A DNA stretch of 64,000 bases from Macrotis lagotis. Lineage: Eukaryota > Chordata > Mammalia > Peramelemorphia > Peramelidae. Position numbers and translations under genes: made by a program. Shown in pieces: positions 45,590-57,039 of the stretch; the stretch's first letter is position 1; every line of letters starts with the position of its first letter. The DNA lies in NCBI RefSeq assembly GCF_037893015.1, contig NC_133661.1:220862299-220926298 (forward strand), read 5' to 3'. The notes beneath the pieces were generated by a model. That model had not been told where the DNA came from. It saw only the letters and a list, made by a program, of their open reading frames with translations, and did not search any database.

Positions 45590-48310
45590 TTTTTCTTTTT
45601 GACATTTTTCTTATTTTATTAGTATATTACTTTTCCCTAATTTTGTATTGTGAAAAATTTTACATTCGTTTTAACAAGATTTTGAATTCCAACTTTTTCT
45701 CCCTCTCACCTCTCTTGTTAAAATGGTAGCCAGTTTGATATAGTTAATACTTGTACTTTTATACATACTATATTTCCATAGTAATCTCTGTTGTAGAAGA
45801 AAAAACTTATCAAAAGGAAAAATAGTCATAAGAAAAATAAAGCAATAAAGCAATTCGATCTGCATTCAGAATCCACCAGCCATTTATCTGAATAAGGATA
45901 GGATTTTTCTTTGTGAGTCCTTTGAACTCAGTCTTGGATCACTGTGTTGCTGAGAAGAGTTAGGCCACCCTTCAATTTCCAATATTTTTCCATCATGAAA
46001 AGGGCTGTTATAAATGTTTTTGAACATGTAGATCCTTTTTGCTTTTTTATGATTTCTTTGAGACACAATTCTGGTACTGATATTTCTGGATCAAATATTT
46101 TTATTTGCCCCTTTAAATTATTCTCCAGAATGATAGAATCAGTTCATGATTCTACCAACAATGCATTAATGCCTCAATTTTCTAACATCCTCTCCAATAT
46201 TTGTTATTTTCCTTGTCATATTAGTCAGTCTGATAAGTTTGAGGAGATATTTCAGATTGGCTTTAACTGTATTTCTCAAGATAAAAGCAATCAGGAATTC
46301 ATCTTCATATGCTTAAACATAGCTTTGATTCTTCATGTAAAAACTGTCTTTTAATATCCTTTGACCATTTGTCAATTGGGAATTGGTTTGTATTCTTATA
46401 AATTTGACTCAGTTCTCTATAAAATTGAAAAATGAGGTCTTTATCAGATACTTGCTATAAAGATTGTAGCTTTCTACTTTCCTTCTAATCTTGTTTACAT
46501 TTTTATTGTTTGAACAAAGGTTTTTTGTTCCATATTATCTATTATATATCTTGCAATGTTTTCTATCTCTTGTTGACCTTGAATTATTCCCCCCTCCCCC
46601 CGCCTTACAACTGAGCAGTAGATTATTCCTTCTTCTTCTAATTTGTTTATAGTATCACTCTTTATCTTTAAATCATGCACCATTTTGACTTCATTTTCAT
46701 TCATGGTGTGAGATGTTGCTCAATACCTATTTTGTGTCCATTTTTTCCTAGTTTTCCCAGAAGTTTCTGGCAAATACTGAGTTCTTATCCCCAAAACTGG
46801 AGTTTTAAGTTTATCAAAAACTAGATTTATTATGGTCATTTACTACTGTGTCTTATGAACTTAATCTTTTTCACTGAGCCACCCCTCCATTTCTGATAGT
46901 TTTGAGGATTACTGCTTTATAATATAGATTGAAATCTGGTATTGTGTTGTATTTTTTCATTAATTTGATCTTCTGTTCTTCCAGATGAATTTTGTTACTA
47001 TTTTTTTCTAGATCTGTCAAATAATTTTTTGGTAGTTTTATTGCTATTGCAATAAATCAGTAAATTAACAGACAGAATTGTCACTTTTTTATATTGACTT
47101 GCCTATCCTTGAGTAATTGATATTTTTTTAATTGTTTGGATCTGACTTTATTTGTGTGAAAAGTGTTTTTGAATTGTGTTTATATAGTTCCTGAATTTGT
47201 CTTGGCAGATAGACTTCCAAGTATTTTATATTATTTACAATTTTTTAAATGGAATTTCTCTATCTATAATTTTAAGAAGATTTGGTAATATATTTTGGTC
47301 AAAAACTTTTTCAGCAACTATTGCAATAATCATATGATTTCTGCTAGTTTTGTTGTTGATATGGTTAATTATGGTAATAGTTTTCCTTATATTGGACCAA
47401 CCCTACATTCCTGGTATAAATTCTACTTGGTCATAGAATGTAATTTTTGAATTCTACTTGGTCATAGAATGTAATTTTTGAGACCTATTCTTATACTTAC
47501 TTTGTTAGTATTTGTTCAAAATTTTTGCATTATATTCATTAGGGTAATTGATCTTATTATTTTCTTTCTGTTTTTCTTTTCCTGATTTAGGTATCAGCAT
47601 CCTATCTGTATTATATTAGGGGTTTTGCATGATTCCTTCATTTATTTTTCCAAAAGGATTATATGGTATTGGAGTTAATTATTCTTTAAATGTTTAGTAG
47701 AGTTCACTTATGAGCCCATCATGTCTTGGGGAATTTTTTCCTAAAGAATTCAGTAATGGTTTGTTCAATTTCTTTTTCTACAATGAGTTTATTTAGGCAT
47801 TTTATTTCCTGATCTGTTTAGTCTAGGAAATATATATGTTAAATATTCATTGATTACTCAGATTGTCAGAATTATTGGTATATGAGTGAGCAAATATTTC
47901 CTAATGATTACTTTTATTTCTTCTTCATTAGTGATTTCACTCCTTTCATTTTTGATAGTGAATTTTTGGTTTTCTTCTTTCTCTTTTAGTTCAATTTTAC
48001 CAATGATTTATCTATCTTATTGCTTTTTTATACAACTAGCTCCTAGATTTTTTTTATTAACCCAGTATTATTTAACTTTCAATATTATTAATCCCATCTT
48101 TGATTTTCAGGATTTCTAATTTGGTGCTCAACTGAAGATTTATTCTTCTTTCAAGTTTATTTTTAGTTGCATACCTAATTCATGAATTTGTTCTTTTTTC
48201 TATTTTTGTTGATGCAAGAATTTAAAGAAATAAATTTTTCCTTCGGTTTTGGAGGCTTCTCATAATTTTGGTATGTTGTCTCATTATTGTCACTTTCTTT
48301 AATGAAATTA
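45590..48310 (-). mobile_element. Old antisense L1, 3' half
   Basis: Starts in the 3' UTR (ttttgaattccaactttttctcc), then the ORF2 C-terminus (46070-46900), with the RT largely deleted near 47270, and the EN-RT linker region (47630-48310). Strongly diverged from the younger copies, so an older subfamily. It contains a 31-bp tandem duplication at 47420-47481. Confidence 0.85.
47420..47481. repeat. Perfect 31-bp tandem duplication
   Basis: Two adjacent identical units beginning attctacttggtcataga (47420-47450 and 47451-47481) within old L1 sequence. Perfect identity shows the duplication is much younger than the host L1. Confidence 0.95.
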
Positions 48311-48439
48311 TAGATTATCAATATAATTTACATTTTGATCATAAATTCTTTGGATTTGTAATCCCTGAATAGCAAGGAGTCTAATATATAATATATGCTT
48401 AAAACATTCTTGTTGATTGAATGATTGAAAGAATGCTTG

Positions 48440-48900
48440 TTGAATAACTGATACGAATGATATAAATACAAAGGAATGCATGAGATTACCAAAAGAATGA
48501 GCATAGAAAAAGAAGATAAGGGAACTAGAGACATAGTGAGGCATATTCTTAGAGTTTGGAAAGAAAAAGAGGAACCAGGGACAAGAGATGAAATGGGAGT
48601 TGTCATGGAGGTAGGAGAACATAGGAAAGAAAAGAGTTTTAGGAAGAAGGAGATAATCAAGGAAAAGGAGAATGTTAACTGTGTTAAGAACTCCAGAAAT
48701 GATTAGAATGAAGATTGAGAATGGGTCATTGGGTTTGAAAATTAGACAATCACTGGTGAATTTGGAATAGTGAGGATGAAAGTCAATTTTCAAAGGATAA
48801 AAGAGTGAGTTGACCATGAGAAAGTGAATACAGACTGTTTTCGAAGTATAGTCGTGGAGTGAAGATTAGGAATAAGGTGAGAAGTTGAAGAGATAAATGT
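48440..48900 (+). mobile_element. Ancient interspersed repeat (internal part)
   Basis: ggagttgtcatggaggtagg, gaatgttaactgtgttaaga, attagacaatcactggtgaa follow a consensus common in mammals. I cannot name the family; it is probably related to the copy at 16405. Confidence 0.45.
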
Positions 48901-49084
48901 TTAAGGGGGAAACTATTATTTTCATGTCATTTCTCTCTATGAATGATTTGAGCATGTTTACATGCAGAGATAAAGACACCAAATAGAGAAGAAAGACAGA
49001 ATATGAAAGATATCTAGGGGTTTTGTAAGTCTACTCTAAAGAAATCAAAGAAAGAGAAAAGGACTTATATGGTGGGCAAAAATT

Positions 49085-49560
49085 GAAAACTAAGGATTTG
49101 TCCTTTTGTTGGGGGGAGATAGCTAAACAAACTTTAGTACATGAATGTCATAGAATATTATTAATTCATAAAAGTAATGAAATGAACAATTTTTAAGGAA
49201 TCTGAGAAGACCTTAATAAACTGATGAAGAGTGAAGTAATGGAAATAGAAATACAATTTCTGTAAAGATAGTAACATTATAGAGAAAAAAAACTTTGAAA
49301 GACTTCAGTACTTGGATTGAACAAGATAAATCAAGAGTCCAAAAGAATGTAGATGAAACATTACTTATCTTCTGAGATAATGAACTTAAAAGCAAAAAAA
49401 AGAAACATGCTCTTTCAGGAATGGCTAAAATGGAAACTTATTTTACTGTACTATACATCTACATAAAAAAGGAACTTTTAGTGTTTGAAATTTACTCAAT
49501 GAAGGAAGGGTGATAGATAAAATTCATTAATTTTTTTAAAGTTTTTTTAAAATGCATTAA
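49085..49560 (+). mobile_element. Sense L1 3' fragment, old
   Basis: ORF2 C-terminus and 3' UTR blocks: gatagctaaacaaactttag, tcatagaatattattaattc, gatgaagagtgaagtaatgg. Confidence 0.75.
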
Positions 49561-49705
49561 TTTTTAAAAAAAATACTTGGTAATTGAAAAAAATGAACTT
49601 AATACTGATTTAAAAAAGTGGTAAAACCAGAACCCTCATTGGCATTGTCAGAATTACTCTATAGAATTCTTCAATACTAAATAGAGTAGATTTAAAATAA
49701 AAAAC

Positions 49706-49960
49706 AATTGAGTAATACAGTTGATAGAGTGCCAGGTCTGAAGTTAGGAAGACATTTTTGTGAATTCAAATCTGTCCTCAGAAATTTTCTAATAATATGG
49801 CCCTGGGCAAGCCACTTAGCTCTATTTGCCACAAGTTTCCTCATCTATCAAATGACCTGGGTATAGAAATGGCAAACCACTCCTGTATTTTTTCCAAGAT
49901 AACCTCAAATGGCATCATGAAAAATCAGACCTAACTGAAAAGACTGAACAACAACAACAA
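49706..49960 (+). mobile_element. RTE-tailed tRNA SINE
   Basis: Sense copy: agttgatagagtgccaggtc, ggccctgggcaagccactta, atggcaaaccactcctgtat, with an (aac)n end at 49948-49960. Confidence 0.87.
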
Positions 49961-50562
49961 ATTGAAAGCAAAGCTAAGGCCAATATAATTTATAATATTG
50001 GGACTATTAAATTTTTAATATTTGTATCTAGCAGTGTTCTTACAGAGAACATAGGTTAATAAATGTTTAAAAATATACATTTTAGAAGTTAATATTTATG
50101 ATAATATGAAATAAAGTCTGAAAGAAAATGAAAATGGTAGAAGGTAAAGGTTACAGATGGAAGAGTTAATCTTGGTAAGAAAGTTGGTTGAAATTTTGAG
50201 TGATGTTAAAGTGCTGAGAAACCTATTATGCATGTAAAAATTACTTACTGGGTCAAATACTATCAGTTCACTAAGATGAGTGAAACAGTTCTCTGCTTCA
50301 AAAAGTTTCTATCCCTGCGAATCTACCCTGCCTCCTTCCCAGAACCCTACATTCTGAAGGCAAAAGTGATTAACAACGACTTATTGAGACTTTGATTGAA
50401 ATTTTGCTTGTTTGAACATTTCTGTTTTCTTCTAAGCTACAGAATTGTATCTTTTAAATGGTTTTGTGATTGTGAACAGATGCCTAGTTTAGACATATAT
50501 GGACTCAACCAGGAAGACTGTGAGGTCATTTGAGCTCCTCCTCTCCTTCCTCCTGAAAAGGC
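49961..50562. other. Upstream region of the protease gene, no repeat recognised
   Basis: No SINE or LINE seen for about 600 bp before the TATA box. I cannot assign specific factor sites with confidence. Confidence 0.4.
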
Positions 50563-50569
50563 TATAAAA
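50563..50569 (+). promoter_or_regulatory. TATA box of the granzyme-like gene
   Basis: TATAAAA lies 61 nt upstream of the start codon, so a start site near 50590-50595 with a short 5' UTR of about 30 nt is expected, as in granzyme and mast-cell protease genes. Confidence 0.75.
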
Positions 50570-50623
50570 TCTGTGGATTTGGGGATAAAAATAATATCTG
50601 CTTTGGAGATCCTCTATGGCAAG

Positions 50624-52958
50624 ATGCATTTCCTGTTCCCTCTCTTAGTGACATTGCTTCAATCTCCTGATGCTAGAGCTGGTGAGTTTTCCTCTCTCCC
50701 ATCCTAAAGAGTTTAAATCTGGAATAAAAAAGCCTCTGTCCTTCCTCTACTAAGTACCTAATCCTTCCACCCCAATTTAGATCCCTGGCTTCAAAACTGA
50801 TCACTGAGTATTGGTCTTTTACCATCCCCAGGGTCAAGTTGATATCACCTCAAATAAAAAGTAGGCAATATTAGATAAAGATTTTTCAAATGTCCTTGAG
50901 TCTTTGGTTAGCTAAAAAATTATTCCTGCCATTTTAATCTTTAGGTTTTTGAAGTAGTATTGGTTGTGACAAGTGAATGATATCTCCTTTTTAATGGGGA
51001 AAAAGAGGGAGACAGGGAGGGAGCCTCATACTAAGAACAACCAGAGAACCCAGGAGTCCAAGATCTCATTCCTTTAGATTCTCCTGTAGAACCTGACATT
51101 CTTCTCCCTTTTCAAAGCCTTCTCCCAGGTCCAGATTGATCATCTGTTTCCCTTGTTCTAGCTTCCTGGAGAAGCCAGGAAAATGAGGACAGGCCTCCAC
51201 TAACACTCACAATGGACTTTTTTTTCTATAGGGGAGATCATCGGGGGCAAGGAGGCAAAGCCTCATTCTCGGCCTTACATGGCATATCTGACATTCAGAA
51301 ATGAAAGTGGATTCAGGATGACATGTGGTGCTTTTCTGATTCGAGAGGACTTTCTGCTGACAGCAGCTCACTGCTGGGGAAAGTGAGTCATCAGTTCGAG
51401 ATCCCTCCCTTTTTCCTTTGACAGTCTTGTAGGATCTGAATGGGGCAGCAGATTATTGAGGAGAGATCCCACAAGGTATGCTCCCCTGACCCCAAAGTCC
51501 CATCCCTTCACAAAGAAGGAACTTCTGGAGCTCTCCAGAAATTAACCTGACAACTGTCAACATCCTGTAGCCTTGACGTATAGGGAGGCTGGTGGTCCAG
51601 TATATGTGGTGTCCTAAAGACTGGGAAGGGGATTATTGTTAAAGAAATCTTTCCTTTTGAGGGTAACAGAGGTGTAGAAAGGAAGGAAATGAGTATTTAT
51701 AGTATGCCTATTATGTGATGGGACTGTATCAGGTGTTTTACAATTATCTAATTTGATCCTGTGTGAAGTAGATTATCCTGCTGTTATTCCCATTTGATAG
51801 TTGAGGAAAATGAGTCACACTTTTCCAGGGTCACATAGTTATTAAATGCTAGAGGTCCAATTTGAACTAGAGTTTTCCTGACTCCAAGTCCACTACTTTA
51901 GCACAAGTTGTCTAACTGACTAACCTTCCATAGAGCATGAAATTCTCAGTAGATTCAATTTTTTTTGCATTTGGGATTTATCTTTTGGCTCAGAGGGGTA
52001 ACTCATCAACCTCTTGGCTTAAATTCAATAAATCAGGAAGTTTATTGCTGAGGAAGAAGAAACCAAGATCAGGGAGGGCCCTGTCTGGAGAAACCAAGTC
52101 TGGATCTACCTCCAGCTCTTCTATGAGTACTTCTGGCACCAGCACCTAGTCTTGTGACATAATGATCAAAATTCATAAACCTTCAAACTTTTCTTAGGGC
52201 CATGCATGGTCCTGAGAGTCATTGAACCTTCACAGTGTTCAGAGGTAACTCTAAGGGGGAGGACATTCAATAATACAACTTCAGTTCTTTCCTTTCTGGA
52301 CTTCTTTCACTTTGGTGGTGGCAGCTTCCAGGTCTTTTTTCCTCTGCTCAAGTTTGTTCTGGGGTATCAGGGATCATGGGATCACGGATCATTTCTAGAA
52401 GTAGAAAGGACCTCATTGGTTACCTCCTTTGACAGATGAAGAACCTGAGGTCCAGAGAAGTTTATTGACTTGATCAAAGTTAGTAGACGTAGACTTGGGA
52501 TGAACATTATTATTCTTTGAGTGAAAATATGGCTTTTATTTCATATCACTAGGCTGTGTGTCTCTCTGACAACTCTCCAAGAATTTCACACCTGAGACTC
52601 TCTCTCCCTTATCTTCCTTATAGGTCAATGAACATTATTCTGGGGGCACACAACATCAAGAAGTCAGAAAAGACCCAACAACGGATTCCTGTTTTCAAAG
52701 CTATTCCCCACCAGCAATATGACAAGAAGACCTTCAAAAATGATATTATGTTGCTTCAGGTACTGTGCCCTTCAGGATTTATATCCTTTGAGTCACTAGA
52801 AATGAAAATCTCTGAGTCTTCTAATTAGAGAGTCTTCTTTCTACCCTTTCATGCTTTCTTCATTTCTTTAATAGCCAAGAAAGGTGTTGTTCTAGTGGGT
52901 TCTTAGGACTGCGTATCTGGGAGGGGGTAGGAAGGAAGAGGCACATGCCTGGCTCTGT

Positions 52959-52999
<41 letters not shown>

Positions 53000-54070
53000 T
53001 TCTTGGGGAGGGAAGTGAAGAGAACTGGAATCTCGTTCTCTCTGAGACAGCTGAAGAAGGTCAGGCTGAACAAAGAGGTGGACTTCTTGCCTTTGCCTGG
53101 GAAGAAGGATTGGATAAAGCCTGGGAAGAGTTGTACTGTGGCAGGCTGGGGGAAGACACTTGAGAAAAGAATGTCAGACACACTGCAAGAAGTGGAGATA
53201 AAAGTGATAAAGGAGCAGGAGTGCATGGAAATATATCCCCAAAACTACAACTGGTTTACTCAGATTTGTGCTGGAGATCCTAAAGAACAAAGGGCTGCTT
53301 TTAAGGTATTTTAATGTCACTACTCATTTGAAAACTATTTTGAAGTCACCCAGGAGAGCTCAGAATCTGGAATATAAATGATTTTCATAGGGAAATGGGA
53401 TGATTCATAATATACCAGTTTCCAAAGCCAATTGGAGTTCAGGACCCTTACTTGCTATATGACACTGAGGAAATCATTTAATACTCTTAGGGTCAGTTTT
53501 CTCATCTGTAATATGAGGATAATAATAGCACCTGTCTTCTAGAATTATTGTGAGGATAAAATGAGATACTTGTAAAGCTTTTTGGGAACCTATTATTATT
53601 ATTGCTCTTCTGTTATCGTGATTATTACTATTGTTGATGTTATCCTTCTTCCTTGAGCACATGATTGTTCAAATGTCTACGTTTGAGCAACTTCATGTGC
53701 AATTTCATGTGAAATAACTTTTTGGAAGAATGTGACAGTTTGAAGGTGTTTTTATAAATTGAAAGGGGCAACTAGAGTCTAAGAGGACTGGGAGATACTC
53801 ACATCTCTCCAAATCTGGTGGAGGTCAGTCAGTACCTTGGTTTTTCTTTGGATATGAGAAAAATTGATGAGTGAAGAAGAAAGAACTCTGAATAACAGCC
53901 CAAGTTTCTATGCCTTTTAGGGGGACTCTGGAGGACCTCTTGTGTGTGACAGCGTGGCCCAGGGCATTGTCTCCTATGTTTCTTCCTGTGGGAGGAACCC
54001 TCATGTCTACACTCGAATCTCCAGCTTCTTACCATGGATAGAAAAAACAATGAATGCTCAAAAGTACTGA
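50624..54070 (+). CDS. GZMB-like: Granzyme B/H-like chymase-locus serine protease, five exons
   Basis: A secreted, granule-type trypsin-fold protease, probably of cytotoxic lymphocytes or mast cells. Exons: 50624-50681, 51232-51382, 52624-52759, 53051-53305, 53921-54070 (750 nt, 249 codons plus stop). All introns are GT-AG with phases 1-2-0-0, the pattern of this family. Residues 1-19 form a signal peptide; the dipeptide GE then precedes mature [18 protein letters not shown], nearly the granzyme B start. Triad: His57 in TAAHC (exon 2), Asp102 in NDIMLLQ (exon 3), Ser195 in GDSGGPLVC (exon 5). Cys pairs 42-58, 136-201 and 168-182 are present and the 191-220 pair is not, since 191 is Phe. The pocket has Ala189, Val216 and His226 where granzyme B has Gly216 and Arg226, and Cys220 has no partner, so Asp specificity is doubtful. 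One NES sequon lies in exon 2. Looks intact. It could equally be annotated granzyme H-like or mast cell protease-like. Confidence 0.95.
51690..51903 (-). mobile_element. MIR SINE in intron 2
   Basis: Antisense MIR order: ttatagtatgcctattatgt, then ccagggtcacatagttatta and ttttcctgactccaagtcca. Confidence 0.7.
52370..52500 (-). mobile_element. MIR-like remnant in intron 2
   Basis: tagaaaggacctcattggtt, then gacagatgaagaacctgagg and cagagaagtttattgacttg. Confidence 0.55.
52956..52998. repeat. (TG)n microsatellite in intron 3
   Basis: About 20 TG units with one TA interruption, just upstream of exon 4 (53051). It makes false open frames on both strands. Confidence 0.97.
53430..53640 (+). mobile_element. 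MIR SINE in intron 4
   Basis: Sense MIR order: atatgacactgaggaaatca, gtcagttttctcatctgtaa, attattgtgaggataaaatg. Confidence 0.7.
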
Positions 54071-54170
54071 GCCATGGTCTTGCTCCCAAGACTGGATCAT
54101 TCTCTTTGGTGACTCCTGGATACAGAGTCAAAAGCCAAGAGGAATGTTTGGGGGAAAAATAAGTAATTTT

Positions 54171-54176
54171 AATAAA
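54171..54176 (+). terminator. Polyadenylation signal of the granzyme-like gene
   Basis: AATAAA 101 nt downstream of the stop codon. It gives a short 3' UTR typical for this family. Confidence 0.8.
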
Positions 54177-54600
54177 AGAACAGGTTTTAGTAATTTGTGA
54201 ACATGGTCAATTCTAACTCTTTATCTTTTTGTTCATTTTTACCTCTATAGCCCCTTACCCTCAGATGTGTTCACATAGTTTTAAAATGGTATAACTTGAA
54301 AAATCTTAGAACTCACATAATCTAAGTCCCTCATGTTATATTAGGTGATACAAAAACCTTCATGGTAATGTATCTTACCATTAATATTAAGAATAAGTTT
54401 AGGGGCAGGGCTAGAGAATTTATGAAATGTTATCTCTCCACCTGCAAAAGAAACCCTGTCCTGTTTTTGATTAGATTCTGTCAACAGTCAGCTTCCTTGC
54501 CACATGATTGTTAGTCACCTACCCTTCATCTTTCACTGCTACTACCAGGGTACTTTGTCTATGATTCAGTCATGATATGTCACTCATAAAGGGCTTGTTT
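54177..54600. other. Unassigned 3' flank of the protease gene
   Basis: Nothing recognised apart from a weak L3/MIR-like piece near 54295-54345. Confidence 0.4.
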
Positions 54601-54609
54601 ATTTATCAG

Positions 54610-54715
54610 AAAGGGAAGGGAATAAAAAAGGACAGAAAAGGAAGGAAAGGGAAGGGAAAAGAAACAAAGGAAGGAAAAGGAAAATAAAGGATGGGAAAGG
54701 AAGAAAAGGAAATAA
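54610..54715. repeat. (GGAAA)n-like purine tract
   Basis: Imperfect aaagg/aggaa repeats on the + strand. Confidence 0.85.
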
Positions 54716-54940
54716 GTTTTTATTAAACACTTTATTCCAGGAAAGTTAGAGAATTATTTATTTTAATCCTTACAACAACTTTCTCAGGCAAGTACTATCA
54801 TTGTTGTATCAATTCCATTTAACAGATGTGGCAGACAGGTTAAGTTATTTGCCTTAAATCAACCAAGTTGCAAATATCTGAAGCTAGATTTGAATTTCAG
54901 CCTTCCTGACTTCCATCATCAAGTTGCTTCTATTAGGCAC
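54716..54940 (-). mobile_element. MIR-family SINE, antisense
   Basis: tttttattaaacactttatt, tccttacaacaactttctca, tgtggcagacaggttaagtt, then tttgaatttcagccttcctg. Confidence 0.65.
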
Positions 54941-54972
54941 TTCCAATCATTTTACTTCTCCTTATTTTTATT

Positions 54973-55130
54973 TTTATGTTTAAATTTTTTTTTGCAAGGC
55001 AATGGGGTTAAGTGACTTGCCCAAGGTCACACAGCTAGGTAATTATTAAGTGTCTGAGGCCAAATTTGAACTCAGGTCCTCCTTATTCCAGGGCCTGTGC
55101 TTTATCCACTGTGCCACCTAGCTGCTTCCT
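54973..55130 (-). mobile_element. WSINE1-type SINE
   Basis: Antisense copy with the 15-bp TSD ctccttatttttatt at 54958-54972 and 55131-55145. Confidence 0.96.
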
Positions 55131-55145
55131 CTCCTTATTTTTATT

Positions 55146-55401
55146 GATGCTGGAGTCCTTCATATTCATTGTTTAATTTAGTACACCTTGTACAAAATAC
55201 ATAAAAAAACTTTGCAAAATCTTTTTTCTGAGTTCTCTTTTTTAAAAACAGCAATAAACATTTCTGATGTCAAAAAGGACAATACATTAATTATGGATTT
55301 GTGAAGTGATAGACATCTCTCTTATTCAATCTTAAAATGAAAAAAAATCTTGAAATTGTCATTTATCAAACCTAAATTGTATAAAAATTTATTTTTAAGA
55401 A
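55146..55401. other. Unassigned sequence
   Basis: AT-rich; nothing recognised. Confidence 0.35.
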
Positions 55402-55412
55402 TTAAAAATTTA

Positions 55413-55565
55413 GGGGTGGCTAGGTGGTGCAGTGGATAAAGCACCAGCCCTGCAGTCAGGAGTACCTGGGTTCAAATTCGATCTCATACCCTTAATAATT
55501 GTGTGGCCTTGGGCAAGCCACTTAACCCCATTTACTTTGCAAAAAAAAAAAAAAACCTAAAAAAA
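55413..55565 (+). mobile_element. WSINE1-type SINE
   Basis: Sense copy missing about 10 bp of the TACCTAGC block. TSD about taaaaattta, blurred by the A-tail. Confidence 0.94.
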
Positions 55566-55689
55566 TAAAAAATTTATCCCATTAGGTTCTTCACAATAAA
55601 CCCAATTACCACAGAAATTCTAAATACCCCATGAATAAGAAAATGAAGTTTTCTTATAAGTAAGTTCTCTCAAGCCTGTATGAGGACGT

Positions 55690-56050
55690 GCCTTCCTCAC
55701 GGATTTACCTTCTCCCCGCCACCCCCCACATGCCATAGGTGATTTGGATGCATTCCAAAGATTCCAGGAGCCAGCCATTCCTTGGAATATAGGTAGTACT
55801 GGGGAGAATTGGCTATTCTCACAGTATTGACTTTATTCAAAGTAAAATCTTCCGGCCCCCTATGGCATTTCTTTGAAGTCTTAAAATTGGTAGACTTGTA
55901 GACTTTTCCCATATTTCTGTTAAAGGAACTCGGGAATCCCTCCCAACTAAATTAGCAACTAGCCTTCTTTGTTCTTCACTGATAAATACTCTGAGGCTCC
56001 AAGCATTGGCAGGAATCTCACCCATGGAGAATATTTTCTGCATGGGGCTT

Positions 56051-56107
<57 letters not shown>

Positions 56108-56345
56108 TTCCCAGTCAGGACTCAAGGCTGTTGAAAAGAACTTGAGGTTCCCTCAGGCACGGTCTGTTCAGAGTTGGTGCTCCCCTGAATTGGTGATGTT
56201 TTCTTTATCTTTTTCTTCTACTTTGATCATAGTATTACTAACCCTTTGTCTTTTATGTATTATCTGTTATATTAGATGTTTCTGTAATCAATCTCTTCCT
56301 TGTGTTGTGTAATTAAAGTATTTTCATTTTTACTGGTGTCAATGA
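55690..56345 (-). mobile_element. Possible LTR fossil, family unknown
   Basis: On the minus strand an AATAAA-type signal near 55808 and a GC-rich right half look LTR-like. No ends or TSD could be fixed, and a (TC)n microsatellite interrupts it. Kept only as a possibility. Confidence 0.25.
56049..56103. repeat. (TC)n microsatellite
   Basis: About 27 CT units, uninterrupted for most of its length. Confidence 0.97.
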
Positions 56346-56606
56346 GAGTGTCATTTGCAGGAATGAACCTCATTTAAAAATCACAATACAGGAATATGAT
56401 ACTCTGGAAGAACATTTTTGGTTAACTAACTGTCCTCTATATTATATTTCTTTCCATAATCTTGTAATTATGACATTGCCCAAAAGATTGTCACCACTGG
56501 CCATCTTCTTCATTGTTGGATACATTTTCTCTCACACTCTTGTATGTCAAATTCTTTCCATCTAAGATGCAGAGATGGAATATCATATGCTTTCTGTTGT
56601 TATTAC

Positions 56607-56990
56607 TGTAAGACCCTGAGTGTCAAAACCTATGAACTTTTGCCTAAATTCCTGTAAGACCCTGAATGTCAAAACCTATGAACTTTTGCCTAAATTTTGC
56701 TCCTAAGTTTCTGCCTGGTCAGCTCTTGGACCATGCAATGGGGGAACTTCCCTGAGGACCTGCATCCAATAAGAACACGCCACACCATCTCAAGACAACC
56801 AGCAGATGCTTGGAACTCTTCGTCTGAACTATATATAAGGGCTCTCCTTGCTTTACTCTGGGTTCCAGGATCCTAGCCCTGTCCTAGCACAGAACCCTAG
56901 CTCAAGCTAGTTTAATAAACCCTTGCTATTGCATCTCCATCGTGTCAAGTGTCTTTGTTTGGAGATTGGGGATTTTCTCTGACCCTAACA
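56607..56990 (+). mobile_element. Solo LTR of an endogenous retrovirus (fossil, class I-like)
   Basis: The element runs TGTAAG...CTAACA. A TATA-like tatatataag (near 56829) and AATAAA (near 56914) are in the right order for + orientation. It is flanked by a perfect 5-bp duplication, attac (56602-56606 and 56991-56995). The first 46 bp or so are present twice in tandem. No viral genes are next to it, so it is a solo LTR. The clean ends suggest moderate age. Confidence 0.85.
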
Positions 56991-57039
56991 ATTACCCCAG
57001 ATATTCCACCTCTATGATTCAAAACTTTAAAATTCTTCT

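Noticed and set aside
48308-48817. 169-codon minus-strand open frame
   Set aside because: Phe/Ser-rich translation of the antisense of an ancient interspersed repeat; no domain.
52903-53226. Minus-strand 107-codon frame overlapping exon 4
   Set aside because: Shadow of exon 4 and the (TG)n tract; the + strand exon explains the sequence.
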